From positions 373,081 to 437,080 of the forward strand of contig NZ_CP013859.1 of the NCBI RefSeq assembly GCF_001513675.1: a DNA stretch of 64,000 bases. The letters are read 5' to 3'. This document shows, piece after piece, positions 44,463 through 53,407 of the stretch. Both the position numbers and the translations under genes were made by a program. The DNA is from Microbacterium sp. XT11 (GTDB lineage Bacteria > Actinomycetota > Actinomycetes > Actinomycetales > Microbacteriaceae). The notes under the pieces were generated by a model. That model did no database searches. It saw only the letters and a list, made by a program, of their open reading frames with translations, and was not told where the DNA came from. Position 1 is the first letter of the stretch, and each line of letters begins with the position of its first letter.

Positions 44463-45671
44463 CTAGCTCGCTTTGCCTGCGAGGTCCTTCAGCGGGCTCA
44501 TGATCTTCACGAACGCGTCGATCGATCCGCCGATCGCCTCGATCGCGTTCGTGGGGTTGCCGGCGAGCGCTCGCCATCCGGCTCCCCAGCCGCCGACCCG
44601 GCCGAAGTCGGACGCGAGGAACCTCGGCGTGTACAGCATCCGCATGAGGTTCTGCGAGTTGAGACCATGGTTCGTGAAGAGGTCGGGGATCCGCCCCCGC
44701 AGGAAGTCGTCGAGCTTGCCGCCGTACTGTGCGAAGTCGTCTCCAGCGATGCGGAAGACGGCGGCGACCTTCGGGAAGCGGCCGGGGTTGACGAAGGTGG
44801 CGAACTTCGCGAGCTTCCCGAACGGGATGATCCCGATGGCTGCGAGAGCGACGCTCCCCCAGTCCCCACGGCCCGCGGCGAGCTTGGAGATCTCTCCGAG
44901 AAGGCTCAGCACGCCGGCGACAGCGGCGAGCACGCCTGCGAGGAGGGCGAGCGGGCCGGTGACGAAGAACGCGACGAACAGGAGGGCGATGCCCACCCAG
45001 AGCAGCACCTCGAGCATCGCCTCGACGAACGGCATGGAGTTGTCCCAGAAGCTGTCCGAGACGCCGTCGGCATTGACCTTCTCCAGGCCGCCGCACGCCG
45101 TGTCGTAGGCACGCTCCCAGGTCTCCACCGGCGCGTCGTACGAGCCCCAGTAGTACTCCCAGTTCTCGACCGCCGTGTCGAACGCCGCCTGCTCGGCGTC
45201 GTCCGACGGCGCGGTCCCGGTCTGCTCCACGTCGTTGCGTTCGTTGCGCTCCCACTCGGCCTTCTCGCTCGACGCGCCGGAGAGGGCGCGCGAGGCGGCA
45301 CGCACCTCCTCCCAGGTGCGCTCGGCGCCGGCGACGCGCCATCCGGTCTCTCCCTGGGCCGTGCTCAGCGCCGTGCTGTATCGGGCGAGCGCCTCGCCGC
45401 TGGGCAGGTAGCGCTTCGCGGCTGTGGCCAGGTCGGCGTGCACCTCATTGGCCTGTTCGCGGATCGCCTCGAACGACTTCCCCTTGCCCACCGTGCCGTC
45501 GGCGAACAGCTCGAGGGTGCGCGCCGCGCGCGCCATCTTCTCGCCGATCTCCTCGATCGCATGCGCATGGGCTGCGATCGCGCCGGGCGAGCCGGCGATG
45601 GTGCGCACCCGGCGTCGACCGGGGGTGTGCGGCATCTCCTCCTGCGAGTAGATGTACGAGTTCTCGGTCAC
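44463..45671 (-). CDS. Putative type VII secretion-targeted protein with central hydrophobic domain
   Basis: 402 residues from a GTG at 45671, which overlaps the stop of the preceding small gene (GTGA). Residues about 20-140 are a helical region (PGAIAAHAHAIEEIGEKMARAARTLEL, then FEAIREQANEVHADLATAAKRYL) like the T7SS signal domain of actinobacterial ESX effectors. Two hydrophobic stretches follow (about 220-265, LLWVGIALLFVAFFVTGPLALLAGVLAAVAG; about 280-295, VALAAIGIIPFGKLAKFATF). The C-terminus (RMLYTPRFLASDFGRVGGWGAGW, then SIDAFVKIMSPLKDLAGKAS) has no toxin motif I recognise. No ESX core components are in the window. A membrane-acting or structural role is possible. Confidence 0.7.
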   Translation of the reverse strand: MTENSYIYSQEEMPHTPGRRRVRTIAGSPGAIAAHAHAIEEIGEKMARAARTLELFADGTVGKGKSFEAIREQANEVHADLATAAKRYLPSGEALARYSTALSTAQGETGWRVAGAERTWEEVRAASRALSGASSEKAEWERNERNDVEQTGTAPSDDAEQAAFDTAVENWEYYWGSYDAPVETWERAYDTACGGLEKVNADGVSDSFWDNSMPFVEAMLEVLLWVGIALLFVAFFVTGPLALLAGVLAAVAGVLSLLGEISKLAAGRGDWGSVALAAIGIIPFGKLAKFATFVNPGRFPKVAAVFRIAGDDFAQYGGKLDDFLRGRIPDLFTNHGLNSQNLMRMLYTPRFLASDFGRVGGWGAGWRALAGNPTNAIEAIGGSIDAFVKIMSPLKDLAGKAS

Positions 45672-45976
45672 TTCTCGGGCTCCAGACTCTTCGCGAGTTC
45701 GAGATCGGCCTCGCGCCATCCGTCGTGCGCGTCGTCGATGCGCTTCTTCATCTCTTCGAGATCACGGCGCAGCGTCTCCCGCTTGTCGTCCCAGGCCGAC
45801 TCGAACTCGTCGGCCGCGCGCGCGAGGCGCGAGTCGCCGAGCGGATCATCGATCGCCTCGACCAGCCCGCCCGTGCGTGCACCGGCACCCTTCTCTCCGA
45901 ACTCTGTCAGGATCTCGCCCAGCGCTTCGCTGAGCTCCTTCATCGAGCGCAGCGGAATGTCCACCCCGTCAGCCAT
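45668..45976 (-). CDS. Small WXG100/EspC-like helical protein, first gene of the operon
   Basis: 102 residues, the size of ESX substrates. Predicted helical hairpin with two conserved-type tryptophans: FESAWDDKRETLRRDLEEMKKRIDDAHDGWREADLEL. The classic W-x-G turn is absent, so it is WXG100-like rather than canonical. It overlaps the next gene by GTGA, so the pair would be made and probably act together, as in other type VII effector-partner pairs. Promoter region carries GATGGGA repeats. Confidence 0.65.
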   Translation of the reverse strand: MADGVDIPLRSMKELSEALGEILTEFGEKGAGARTGGLVEAIDDPLGDSRLARAADEFESAWDDKRETLRRDLEEMKKRIDDAHDGWREADLELAKSLEPEK

Positions 45977-46024
45977 GTCGCCCCCCCTGCCGACGACAGC
46001 CTAGGTGGGCGCCGGATCCCTCAC

Positions 46025-46067
46025 GATGGGAACGCGATGGGAAGCACCGCCTTTGCGCGTGATGGGA
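46025..46067 (-). promoter_or_regulatory. GATGGGA direct repeats upstream of the T7SS-like operon
   Basis: GATGGGA occurs at 46025-46031, 46036-46042 and 46061-46067, the first two one helical turn apart. On the minus strand a TAGGCT -10-like hexamer lies between the repeats and the ATG at 45976. Activator or repressor site; the binder is unknown. Confidence 0.4.
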
Positions 46068-46080
46068 GTCAGTCCTGTGG

Positions 46081-47052
46081 TCAGTCGCGCGCCGACACGA
46101 CCGCGGGCGCGAGCTCGGCATCCACCGGCACCGCCACCGGCTCGCCGAGCTTGACCACGATCACCCCGGCGAGCACGAGCGCCCCGCCGAGCGCCTGCAG
46201 CAGGTCCGGCAGCTGGCCGAGCAGCAGCCAGCCGAACAGCAGCGCGGCGACCACCTCGGCGAGCGCGACGAACGACGCGAGGCGCGAGCCCAGCATCCGC
46301 GTCGAGGCGATGCCGAGCAGGTACGCGAGCGCGGTGGCGACGAGGCCGATGGCGAGCACGGGCAAGAACCACGGCACGCTGCCGAACCGGTACTCGACGT
46401 CGGCCATGTTCCACGCGATCGGGAGGATGCCGACGACCCCGGCGATCGTGAGCCCCAGGGCGCCGAGCAGCAGGCCGCCGCCGGCGAGGGCGATGGGCGG
46501 CAGGCCGGTGTCCTGCTTCGCCGACAGCACGAAGTAGGTCGCGGCGCCGACCATCGCGGCGAGCGCCCACGCGATGCCCGCGGCGTTGACGGTGGCTCCG
46601 GTGACGATGTCGAGCATGAGCACGAGCCCGGCGAACGCGATCACGGCGCCGAGGATGCTGCGCCCGCTCGGCCGCTCGCCGCGACGGAGCCAGAGCCAGA
46701 GGATCACGGCCACGGGGGCGGTGTACTCGACGAGCAGGGCGATGCCGACGTCCATCACCGCGACGGCCTGGAAGTAGCACAGCTGCGTCGCCGTCACGGC
46801 CAGCAGACCATAGGCGGCGATCATGCCAGCGTTCTTGCGCAGCATCCCCCACCTGCCGCGCAGCGAGAGGATCGCGGGCACGAGCAGCACGAGCGCCGCG
46901 ACCCAGACCCGGGCGGTGACGGCGGCGCCGGGGGTCCAGCCCGCATCGATGAGACCTCGGGCCCACGCCCCCGACATGCCGAACGAGAACGCGGCGCCGA
47001 TCGCCAGCGGCAGACCGAGCCGTACGCCGGCGTCATGGGTCATTGAGCTCAT
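46081..47052 (-). CDS. EamA/DMT-family transporter
   Basis: 323 residues with ten membrane helices in two EamA repeats (SFGMSGAWARGLIDAGWTPGAAV... and ALAAMVGAATYFVLSAKQDTG...). The family exports amino acids, metabolites or drugs; substrate cannot be told. Two in-frame ATGs (47052 and 47043) are possible. It is divergent from the CGNR regulator with only 39 bp between the starts, so the two may share control. Confidence 0.9.
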   Translation of the reverse strand: MSSMTHDAGVRLGLPLAIGAAFSFGMSGAWARGLIDAGWTPGAAVTARVWVAALVLLVPAILSLRGRWGMLRKNAGMIAAYGLLAVTATQLCYFQAVAVMDVGIALLVEYTAPVAVILWLWLRRGERPSGRSILGAVIAFAGLVLMLDIVTGATVNAAGIAWALAAMVGAATYFVLSAKQDTGLPPIALAGGGLLLGALGLTIAGVVGILPIAWNMADVEYRFGSVPWFLPVLAIGLVATALAYLLGIASTRMLGSRLASFVALAEVVAALLFGWLLLGQLPDLLQALGGALVLAGVIVVKLGEPVAVPVDAELAPAVVSARD

Positions 47053-47091
47053 GGCATGTGACGCTACTCGCGCGCACTGTAAGGTGTCAAC

Positions 47092-47637
47092 ATGATCTTC
47101 ACCGATGACACGGAGGACGCCCTGCGCGCGGCCGTCCGGCTCGTCAACACCGCGGAGGATCCCGAGACGATGGCGGACGCCGCCGACGAAGACGCCTTCC
47201 TCGCGGAGTTCCCCTACACCGGCCGGCTCGACCGCGACGATGCCGAGCGTGCGGCGCTGCGGGCACTGCGGCCGCAGTTGCGCGCCATGCTGCTCGCCCC
47301 GCGCGACGAGATGGCCGAGGCGGTGAACCGCGCGCTCGCCTCGGTCACCGTGACGCCGCGACTCACGCGGCACGGCGACATGGACTGGCACCTGCACGCG
47401 ATCGCCGACGACAGCCCGCTCGCCGACCGCGTCCTCGTCGAGACCGCCATGGCGCTCGTCGACGTCATCCGCGCCGACGAGGGCTCGCGCATATCGGTCT
47501 GCGACGACGACACCTGTCAGGCGCTGGCGCTCGATCTCTCCCGCAACCGCTCCAAGCGCTACTGCTCCACGACGTGCGCGAACCGCAACGCCGTCGCGGC
47601 GTACCGAGCCCGCCGTGGCGCAGCCTCGGACCGCTGA
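47092..47637 (+). CDS. CGNR zinc-finger (ABATE domain) transcriptional regulator
   Basis: 181 residues. An ABATE-type N-terminal domain (AVRLVNTAEDPETMADAADEDAFLAEF) is followed by the zf-CGNR motif: CDDDTCQALALDLSRNRSKRYCSTTCANRNAVAAYRAR, with four cysteines for zinc and the conserved ANRNAVAAYR. The family is thought to be DNA-binding and often sits next to an exporter it controls; here it is divergent from an EamA transporter with 39 bp between the starts, which supports that. Confidence 0.9.
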   Translation: MIFTDDTEDALRAAVRLVNTAEDPETMADAADEDAFLAEFPYTGRLDRDDAERAALRALRPQLRAMLLAPRDEMAEAVNRALASVTVTPRLTRHGDMDWHLHAIADDSPLADRVLVETAMALVDVIRADEGSRISVCDDDTCQALALDLSRNRSKRYCSTTCANRNAVAAYRARRGAASDR

Positions 47638-47706
47638 GCGGTGACCGAGACTCGTGAGCTCGCTGATGCCGCGGCCTCGGTGCTCCGCTAAGGTCGGGAG
47701 CAGATC

Positions 47707-48717
47707 ATGACTCTCCCCTCTCCTTACGACTCTTGGTTCCCCGGCGCCGCGTTCGACGGCAGCTACGGACACACCCTCGAGACGCTGCGCGCGATCGAGC
47801 CCGTCCCCGCTTTCGACGGCTTCGCCGATCGCTGGATGCGCTGGCGCGACGAAGCTCGTTCCGTGGCCACCGCGCCCGTCGTGCTGTCGACGTCGGTCCA
47901 GGGCGGACGCAACGTCTCGATCATCGAGCATGCCGGCATCGGCGGCGTCCGGCTCCGCTCGTGGTACGCCGAGCCGGTGAACGGCCCCGCGCGCCTTGGC
48001 GTGGTGCACGGCCACGGATACGGGGGGCGCGACGCCGTGGAGTTCGACCGCATCCCGGATGATGCCGCGGCCATCTTTCCGCTGGCCCGTGGACTGCAGA
48101 CCCTGAACGTCGGCATCGGCGCACCCGATACCGCCGCGGAGCACGTGATCACCGGCATCGACGACCCCGAGCGCTACGTCATCGGCCTCAGCGCTCGCGA
48201 CCTCTGGCTCGCCGCCGACGTGCTGCAGGAACGAGCGGGATCGGTGCCGCTCTACTACTTCGGCGAGAGCTTCGGCGGTGGCGTCGGTGCACTCGCCCTG
48301 CCGTGGGACGACCGCTTCTTCGGCGCGACCTTGGGCGTGCCGAGCTTCGGCCAGTACGACGAGCGCCTCCGGGTGCCATGCCTCGGCAGCGGCGAAGCTG
48401 TGCGGCGGTACGTGGCGGATCACCCCGAAGCGCGAGAGGTGCTCCGCTGGTTCGACGCCTCGACCGCGCTCGGCTTCACCCGGACCCCCGTGCGGATCGA
48501 GGCAGCGCTCTGGGACCAGTACGTTCCGCCCGCGGGTCAGTTCGGCGTCGCGAACGCAGCGCGGACGCCGGAGCTCGCCGTGCTGCCCGCAGGGCACGCC
48601 GAGTATCCCGGCATGGATGCGGTCATCGCCGGCATGGTGGCCGACGGCCGCGCTCACCTCGAGCGTTCGTTCGCCGCAGCACACACGCCCGTCGGTGAGG
48701 GCGCGTCGCATCACTGA
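47707..48717 (+). CDS. AXE1-family acetyl esterase (acetylxylan/cephalosporin-C deacetylase-like)
   Basis: 336 residues. Alpha/beta-hydrolase fold with nucleophile in FGESFGGGVGA (Ser near 187), an acid in LWDQYVPPAGQF and His in AGHAEYPGMD, the D-Q-x-x-P-P and HAEYPG pattern of AXE1 enzymes. No signal peptide, so it deacetylates imported acetylated sugars or antibiotics in the cytoplasm. It lies convergent with the GH2 gene of the glycan locus. GGGAG before the ATG. Substrate unproven. Confidence 0.88.
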   Translation: MTLPSPYDSWFPGAAFDGSYGHTLETLRAIEPVPAFDGFADRWMRWRDEARSVATAPVVLSTSVQGGRNVSIIEHAGIGGVRLRSWYAEPVNGPARLGVVHGHGYGGRDAVEFDRIPDDAAAIFPLARGLQTLNVGIGAPDTAAEHVITGIDDPERYVIGLSARDLWLAADVLQERAGSVPLYYFGESFGGGVGALALPWDDRFFGATLGVPSFGQYDERLRVPCLGSGEAVRRYVADHPEAREVLRWFDASTALGFTRTPVRIEAALWDQYVPPAGQFGVANAARTPELAVLPAGHAEYPGMDAVIAGMVADGRAHLERSFAAAHTPVGEGASHH

Positions 48718-48740
48718 GCCACTGTTCGCTCAGCACCCAA

Positions 48741-48784
48741 GGGGCCTGCGAGCTCAGAAGCAGGGGCCTGCGAACTCAGAGGCC
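48741..48784. repeat. 22-bp tandem repeat, two copies, covering the GH2 stop codon
   Basis: GGGGCCTGCGA(G/A)CTCAGA begins at 48741 and again at 48763; each contains TCAGA, giving a TGA in the coding direction, so the end of the GH2 gene is duplicated. It parallels the triplicated end of the GH43 gene at 29387-29440. Confidence 0.7.
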
Positions 48785-51541
48785 GATTCTCACCGTCGGC
48801 GCGTTCCACGCCCGCACGGACACCCCACCGACGTCGGCGGCGCCCGCCTCGAACCGCACGAACCGCACCTCGCCCGGCTCGAGCCCGAAGGCGTTGTCCT
48901 CGAGCCAGCGCCCGGGGGCATACGGGAAACCGTCGATGATGACGACCGGAGCGGGCACCCCACCGGTGTTCGCGATACGCAGCGCTCCGTCGACCAGATC
49001 GAGCACGAGCGTCGTCTGCGGCTGCTCGCGAAGCGGAGCAGGGCCCGCCTCCGCATAAGCGGCGAGCGTCTCCGCGGCGGGCAGCGCCTGCAGCTCGTCG
49101 AGAGGCAGCGCCTCGAGTTCGCGCACGCGCGCGGACTTCGGATGGGCATTGAACGCGTACCAGGACGAATCCAGCCGCTCGCCCCGGGCGTCGTCCAGCC
49201 GCACGCTGAGAACGAGCGGCGCGAGATCGGCGTCGGGCAGATCAGCGACGAGGTCGAAGACGTCGGCGCGGCCGTCGGGCCGCACCGACACCAGGGCCGT
49301 CCGCTCAGCGAGCACCCGGAAGCACGCGTCGTACAGGCGCGCTGTGACCACGGCATCCGTCACCTTCTCGACGGTGTCATTCGACACGTGCACGCTCGCA
49401 GCGAACCTCTCCCCCGCCCTCCACTCGGTGCGGTCGGCCACCGCGTAGACCGACAGCGGCGCGCCGAACTGCCGGGCGCGGTAGTACGAGAGCTTCGGCC
49501 GACCGTAGTAATCGATGACCGCCCACGACGCACCGGGGAACACGTCGCCGACCTTGTAGAACCAGTACGCCGCCGTCTCGACGCCGCTCCGGGCACGCAT
49601 CCGCTCCGAGGCGAAGCGCAGCGCATCGCCCTGCGCGAGTTGCGAATACTCGATGAAGGTCTTCCAGTCCGTGAGCGGGCCGTAGTCGGCATACCTGGCC
49701 TGCTTGACCAGGTCGAAGAGGGAGAACTGCGACTGGTGCTGGAGGATCGCGCCGTGCTCGGCCGGCGGCCACTGCTCCAGGATGGCGGGATCGAGGAACT
49801 CGGCCATGCTCTCGATGTCGCACTGACTCGACAGTCCGTACTCGCCGAAGACCACGGGGACGTGGTCCCGGTACGCGTCGACGGGCATTCCCTCGTGATA
49901 CACACCGTAGAAGTGCTCGCTTCCACCCCACGGGTCGGTGCGGTGGAACACCCGTGAAGGGTCGTACTGGGCGACCCGCTTCCCGATCACGGTCATCAGG
50001 TCGTCCGAAGTGATGGACTCGGGATTCTCGTTGCCGCCGCCCCACAGCACGAGCGAAGGATGGTTGCGCAGCCGCCGCACGACGCGGGACACCTGCTCAT
50101 CGATCGTCGCGAGGTCGGCACCGGTCGAGTCCAGGCCGAACGACAACGGGAACTCCTGAAGCACGAGGATGCCGCGGCGGTCGCATTCCGCATAGAACGC
50201 GTCGCTCTCGACCGTCCCGCCACCCCATGCCCGCAGCATCTGCAGGTTCGCGCGCTCGACGAGGTCGAGCAGGTGCAGGTCGATCTCCACGCCGCGGCGC
50301 GCCATCGGATCGGTCCAGCACCAGTTCGCTCCCTTGAGGAACAGCGCCCGGCCGTTGATGGTGAACTGCCAGTCGTACACATCAGGCCCGCTGCGGCCGG
50401 CCAGCGGCAGCCAGCGGACCGAACGGATGCCGATGGTCGTCGCCGCCGCATCCGTCCGAGTCGACACCTCCACCGTGTACAGGGGCTGGTCGCCGTAGCC
50501 GAACGGCCACCACAGCCGCGGCTCGTCGACCGCGAGATCGACATGGTGACGTGAGTGACCGCGACCCTCGATGTGCGCCTCGACGGAGACGACCGCGGCG
50601 CCCTCGGGATCCCGCAGGACGATGTTCACGGGCGCCTCCTGCGCCTCCTGCACCTCAGCCCAGCGCATGTCCCATTGCACGCGGAGCGTTGCGCGTTCGG
50701 CGCCGGCCTCGAGCGTCTGCACGAACAGATCCTCGACCTCGACCGCCGGTATCACCTCGAGCCGGACGGACCGCCAGATCCCGATGCTGATCAGGTGTCC
50801 GTAGTGCCAGCCCCAGCCCGGCGAAGGCTTCATCACGCCATGCCAGTCACGCGGCGGAGGATCGATCCGCACGACGATCTCGTTCTCCGCGTCGAATCTC
50901 AGCTGCCGAGTCACCTCGACGTCCGGACCGCCGTACATACCGGTATGACGCGCGATCGGCTCCCCGTTCAGGAAGACGGCCGCCGCGTAGTCGATGCCGT
51001 CGAAAGCGAGCCGCACCCGCTCGTCCCGCCATTCGGCGGGAACTCGGAATCGGCGGGCGTACCACCACTCCTGCTCCTCGACCCGTGTTCGCCGGAAGAA
51101 CCACGGCCGCTCGACAGGCGTGCCGTGCTCGACGAGCTCCCGGTAGGTGTTGTCCTGGAGGAGCGGATCGGGCATCGCCCCCGCGGCGACGAGCGCCCCC
51201 TGGACGGTGCCGGGGACGCTCGCCACGATCCACTCGGAGCGGTCGGTGTCCTCGCGATGCCACCCGACCGGCTGGCGCCTGACCCGCTCGGATCGGTCGT
51301 CGGTCCAGCGCTCGAGAGAGAACTCCCGCGCCGGTGCCGCGCCCCGCATCAGCCAGTCTCCGTCGAGGTCGAGCCACCGGGGGACGACACGGGACGTCGG
51401 AGCGGGAGCCGCCTCGACGGAGGCGGGCGTCGACACCACGGCTGCATCCATCTCGACGGCACGATCGCCCCAGAGCGGCGACGCGAGCATTCGAGCGCGT
51501 TCGACCCGCTCGAGCGAGGACCGCGACGGCTCCGAAGACAT
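48776..51541 (-). CDS. GH2-family beta-mannosidase-like glycoside hydrolase
   Basis: 921 residues; no signal peptide. GH2 architecture: a jelly-roll sugar-binding domain (WLDLDGDWLMRGA, then WWYARRFRVP), an Ig-like domain, then a TIM barrel with acid/base in GGGNENPES (Glu near 502) and nucleophile in FGEYGLSSQ (Glu near 566), and a C-terminal beta region. The ANLQMLRAWGGG and GNENPE motifs match beta-mannosidase-type members more than galactosidases. It would act in the cytoplasm on imported mannosides. The stop codon is duplicated in a 22-bp repeat. Last gene of the permease operon, 3 bp after the MalG-type gene. Confidence 0.9.
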   Translation of the reverse strand: MSSEPSRSSLERVERARMLASPLWGDRAVEMDAAVVSTPASVEAAPAPTSRVVPRWLDLDGDWLMRGAAPAREFSLERWTDDRSERVRRQPVGWHREDTDRSEWIVASVPGTVQGALVAAGAMPDPLLQDNTYRELVEHGTPVERPWFFRRTRVEEQEWWYARRFRVPAEWRDERVRLAFDGIDYAAAVFLNGEPIARHTGMYGGPDVEVTRQLRFDAENEIVVRIDPPPRDWHGVMKPSPGWGWHYGHLISIGIWRSVRLEVIPAVEVEDLFVQTLEAGAERATLRVQWDMRWAEVQEAQEAPVNIVLRDPEGAAVVSVEAHIEGRGHSRHHVDLAVDEPRLWWPFGYGDQPLYTVEVSTRTDAAATTIGIRSVRWLPLAGRSGPDVYDWQFTINGRALFLKGANWCWTDPMARRGVEIDLHLLDLVERANLQMLRAWGGGTVESDAFYAECDRRGILVLQEFPLSFGLDSTGADLATIDEQVSRVVRRLRNHPSLVLWGGGNENPESITSDDLMTVIGKRVAQYDPSRVFHRTDPWGGSEHFYGVYHEGMPVDAYRDHVPVVFGEYGLSSQCDIESMAEFLDPAILEQWPPAEHGAILQHQSQFSLFDLVKQARYADYGPLTDWKTFIEYSQLAQGDALRFASERMRARSGVETAAYWFYKVGDVFPGASWAVIDYYGRPKLSYYRARQFGAPLSVYAVADRTEWRAGERFAASVHVSNDTVEKVTDAVVTARLYDACFRVLAERTALVSVRPDGRADVFDLVADLPDADLAPLVLSVRLDDARGERLDSSWYAFNAHPKSARVRELEALPLDELQALPAAETLAAYAEAGPAPLREQPQTTLVLDLVDGALRIANTGGVPAPVVIIDGFPYAPGRWLEDNAFGLEPGEVRFVRFEAGAADVGGVSVRAWNAPTVRIGL

Positions 51542-51544
51542 CGT

Positions 51545-52381
51545 CTACTTCACCGCGCCCGCATACAGGCCGCTGACGAAGTACCGCTGCGCGAAGATGA
51601 ACAGCAGGAGGATCGGCAGGCTCATGATGAGCACCGCGGCCATGATGTTGCCCCAGTCCGCCAGGTACTGCGCTTTGAAGTAGAGCACACCGGTGGTGAG
51701 CGTGCGTTTGCTCGGATCGGTGAGGAACAGCTGCGGCACCAGGTAGTCGTTCCAGACGCCCACGCCCTGCAGCACCCAGAAGGTCGCGACCGACGGGCGG
51801 GCCAGCGGGAAGAAGATGCGCCAGAACAGCTGGAAGTATCCTGCGCCGTCGATGATGGCTGCTTCGACGATCTCCTTCGGCACCTGCTTCATGAATGCGG
51901 CCATGAGGAACACGCCGAACGGGATGGCGCCGGCGATGTAGATGAGGATCACGCCGATGTAGTTGTTGATCAGGCCGAGATCGCGCACCACTCGGAACTG
52001 CGGCACCAGCGCGAGCTGCAGCGGCAGGAAGATGCCGGCCGCGATCAGCAGGTAGATGCCCGATCCGATCTTCGTGGCCTGCCGCACGATCGCGTAGGCG
52101 GCGAGCGCGGCGATGAAGGTCGCGAGGGTCATGCTGACCACGGTCAGCATGATCGAGTTCGCGAACAGGTTGGTGAATCCGGCCTGCTGCCACGAGGTGA
52201 CGAAGTTGTCGAACGTGGGAGCGATCGGGAGCCCCGTGGGGTTGGTGAGCACCTCGAGGTTCGGCTTGAACGCCGTGATGACGATGATCACGATGGGATA
52301 CACCATCAGGATGCTGAGCACGATCAGCAGCACGTTCACGGGAACGCGGCGCAGCATCCGCATCGCGGGACGACGGTTCAT
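51545..52381 (-). CDS. CUT1 ABC transporter permease (MalG type), RpiR-controlled glycan locus
   Basis: 278 residues, six helices. EAA loop PKEIVEAAIIDGAGYFQLFWRIFFPLARP; C-terminus FAQRYFVSGLYAGAVK is the MalG end. It overlaps the MalF-type gene by 4 bases (ATGA). Together with the two binding proteins upstream on the same strand it forms a sugar importer without its own ATPase. Confidence 0.95.
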   Translation of the reverse strand: MNRRPAMRMLRRVPVNVLLIVLSILMVYPIVIIVITAFKPNLEVLTNPTGLPIAPTFDNFVTSWQQAGFTNLFANSIMLTVVSMTLATFIAALAAYAIVRQATKIGSGIYLLIAAGIFLPLQLALVPQFRVVRDLGLINNYIGVILIYIAGAIPFGVFLMAAFMKQVPKEIVEAAIIDGAGYFQLFWRIFFPLARPSVATFWVLQGVGVWNDYLVPQLFLTDPSKRTLTTGVLYFKAQYLADWGNIMAAVLIMSLPILLLFIFAQRYFVSGLYAGAVK

Positions 52382-53346
52382 CGGCTCTCCTCTTCTTCGG
52401 CGATGCGGTTGTTGAGTCGGTTCTGCAGGGCGGCGATGCCGATCAGGAGGATGATCACCAGCACCGCCATGGCGGATGCATAGCCGAAGTTGTTGTTGAC
52501 CAGCCCCTCCTGGAACACCTCTGTCATATAGAGCTGAGTGGAGTTGCCCGGACCGCCCTTGGTCATGAGGTACACGGTGTCGAAGGCCCTCAGCGCGCCG
52601 TTCACGGCGAGCACCAGGACGAGCCCGATCGACGGGATCATGAGCGGCAGGGTGATGTAGCGCAGAGACTTCCACCCGCGCGCGCCGTCGACCTTCGCCG
52701 CTTCCAGGACCTCGGAGGGGATCGTGGACAGACCCGCGAGGAAGATCACGATGTTGAATCCGAGGCCGCTCCACATGTCGACGAGGATCACGCTGTACAG
52801 CGCCAGGTCGTAGTTGCCGAGCCAGTCCTGGGCGAGAGCGCCGAGACCGATGCTCCGCAGGATGGTGTTGAAGGTGCCCGACGTGGGGTCGTACATGAAG
52901 CTCCACGTGAAGACGATCGCGACCGGTGAGATCACCATCGGCGCGAAGAACACCGCACGGTAGATGTTGCCGAGCCGCAGCTGGCGGTGCAGCAGCACAG
53001 CGATGAGGAACGCGATGACGGTCTGGACCACGATCTTGAAGAACGCGTAGATGGCCGTGTTCCCGACCGCTCGCATGAGATCGGGGTCTCCGGAGAAGAT
53101 GCGCACGAAGTTCTCCAGGCCGACGAACTCCCAGGGGCGGTTGAAGCCCTTCGCGTCCGTGAGGCTCGCGACGATGACCTGGATCATCGGGTAGATCGTG
53201 AAGACCCCGTAGAGCACGAGCGCCGGCGCGATCGCGACCCAGAACTTGCCGGTCGGCGTCTGTCCCGTCCACAGGCGATCGACCAGAGTCCGAGAGGGTC
53301 GCGCCGCCGTGATCGTGACGGGACGCTCATCGATGAGTGCGCTCAC
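52378..53346 (-). CDS. CUT1 ABC transporter permease (MalF type), RpiR-controlled glycan locus
   Basis: 322 residues from a GTG at 53346 with GGAGGGG 7 nt upstream; an upstream ATG adds 7 residues but has no such site. Six helices, EAA loop PSEVLEAAKVDGARGWKSLRYITLPLMIPS. The promoter has an operator ATGTAGCGATACTACAT 62-78 bp upstream. Partner of the MalG-type permease that follows. Confidence 0.95.
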   Translation of the reverse strand: MSALIDERPVTITAARPSRTLVDRLWTGQTPTGKFWVAIAPALVLYGVFTIYPMIQVIVASLTDAKGFNRPWEFVGLENFVRIFSGDPDLMRAVGNTAIYAFFKIVVQTVIAFLIAVLLHRQLRLGNIYRAVFFAPMVISPVAIVFTWSFMYDPTSGTFNTILRSIGLGALAQDWLGNYDLALYSVILVDMWSGLGFNIVIFLAGLSTIPSEVLEAAKVDGARGWKSLRYITLPLMIPSIGLVLVLAVNGALRAFDTVYLMTKGGPGNSTQLYMTEVFQEGLVNNNFGYASAMAVLVIILLIGIAALQNRLNNRIAEEEESR

Positions 53347-53407
53347 GCCGCTTCCCCTCCATCGCACGTTCGGTGAGTCATGGGATTCCTATCGTCCTTG
53401 AGTCGGT

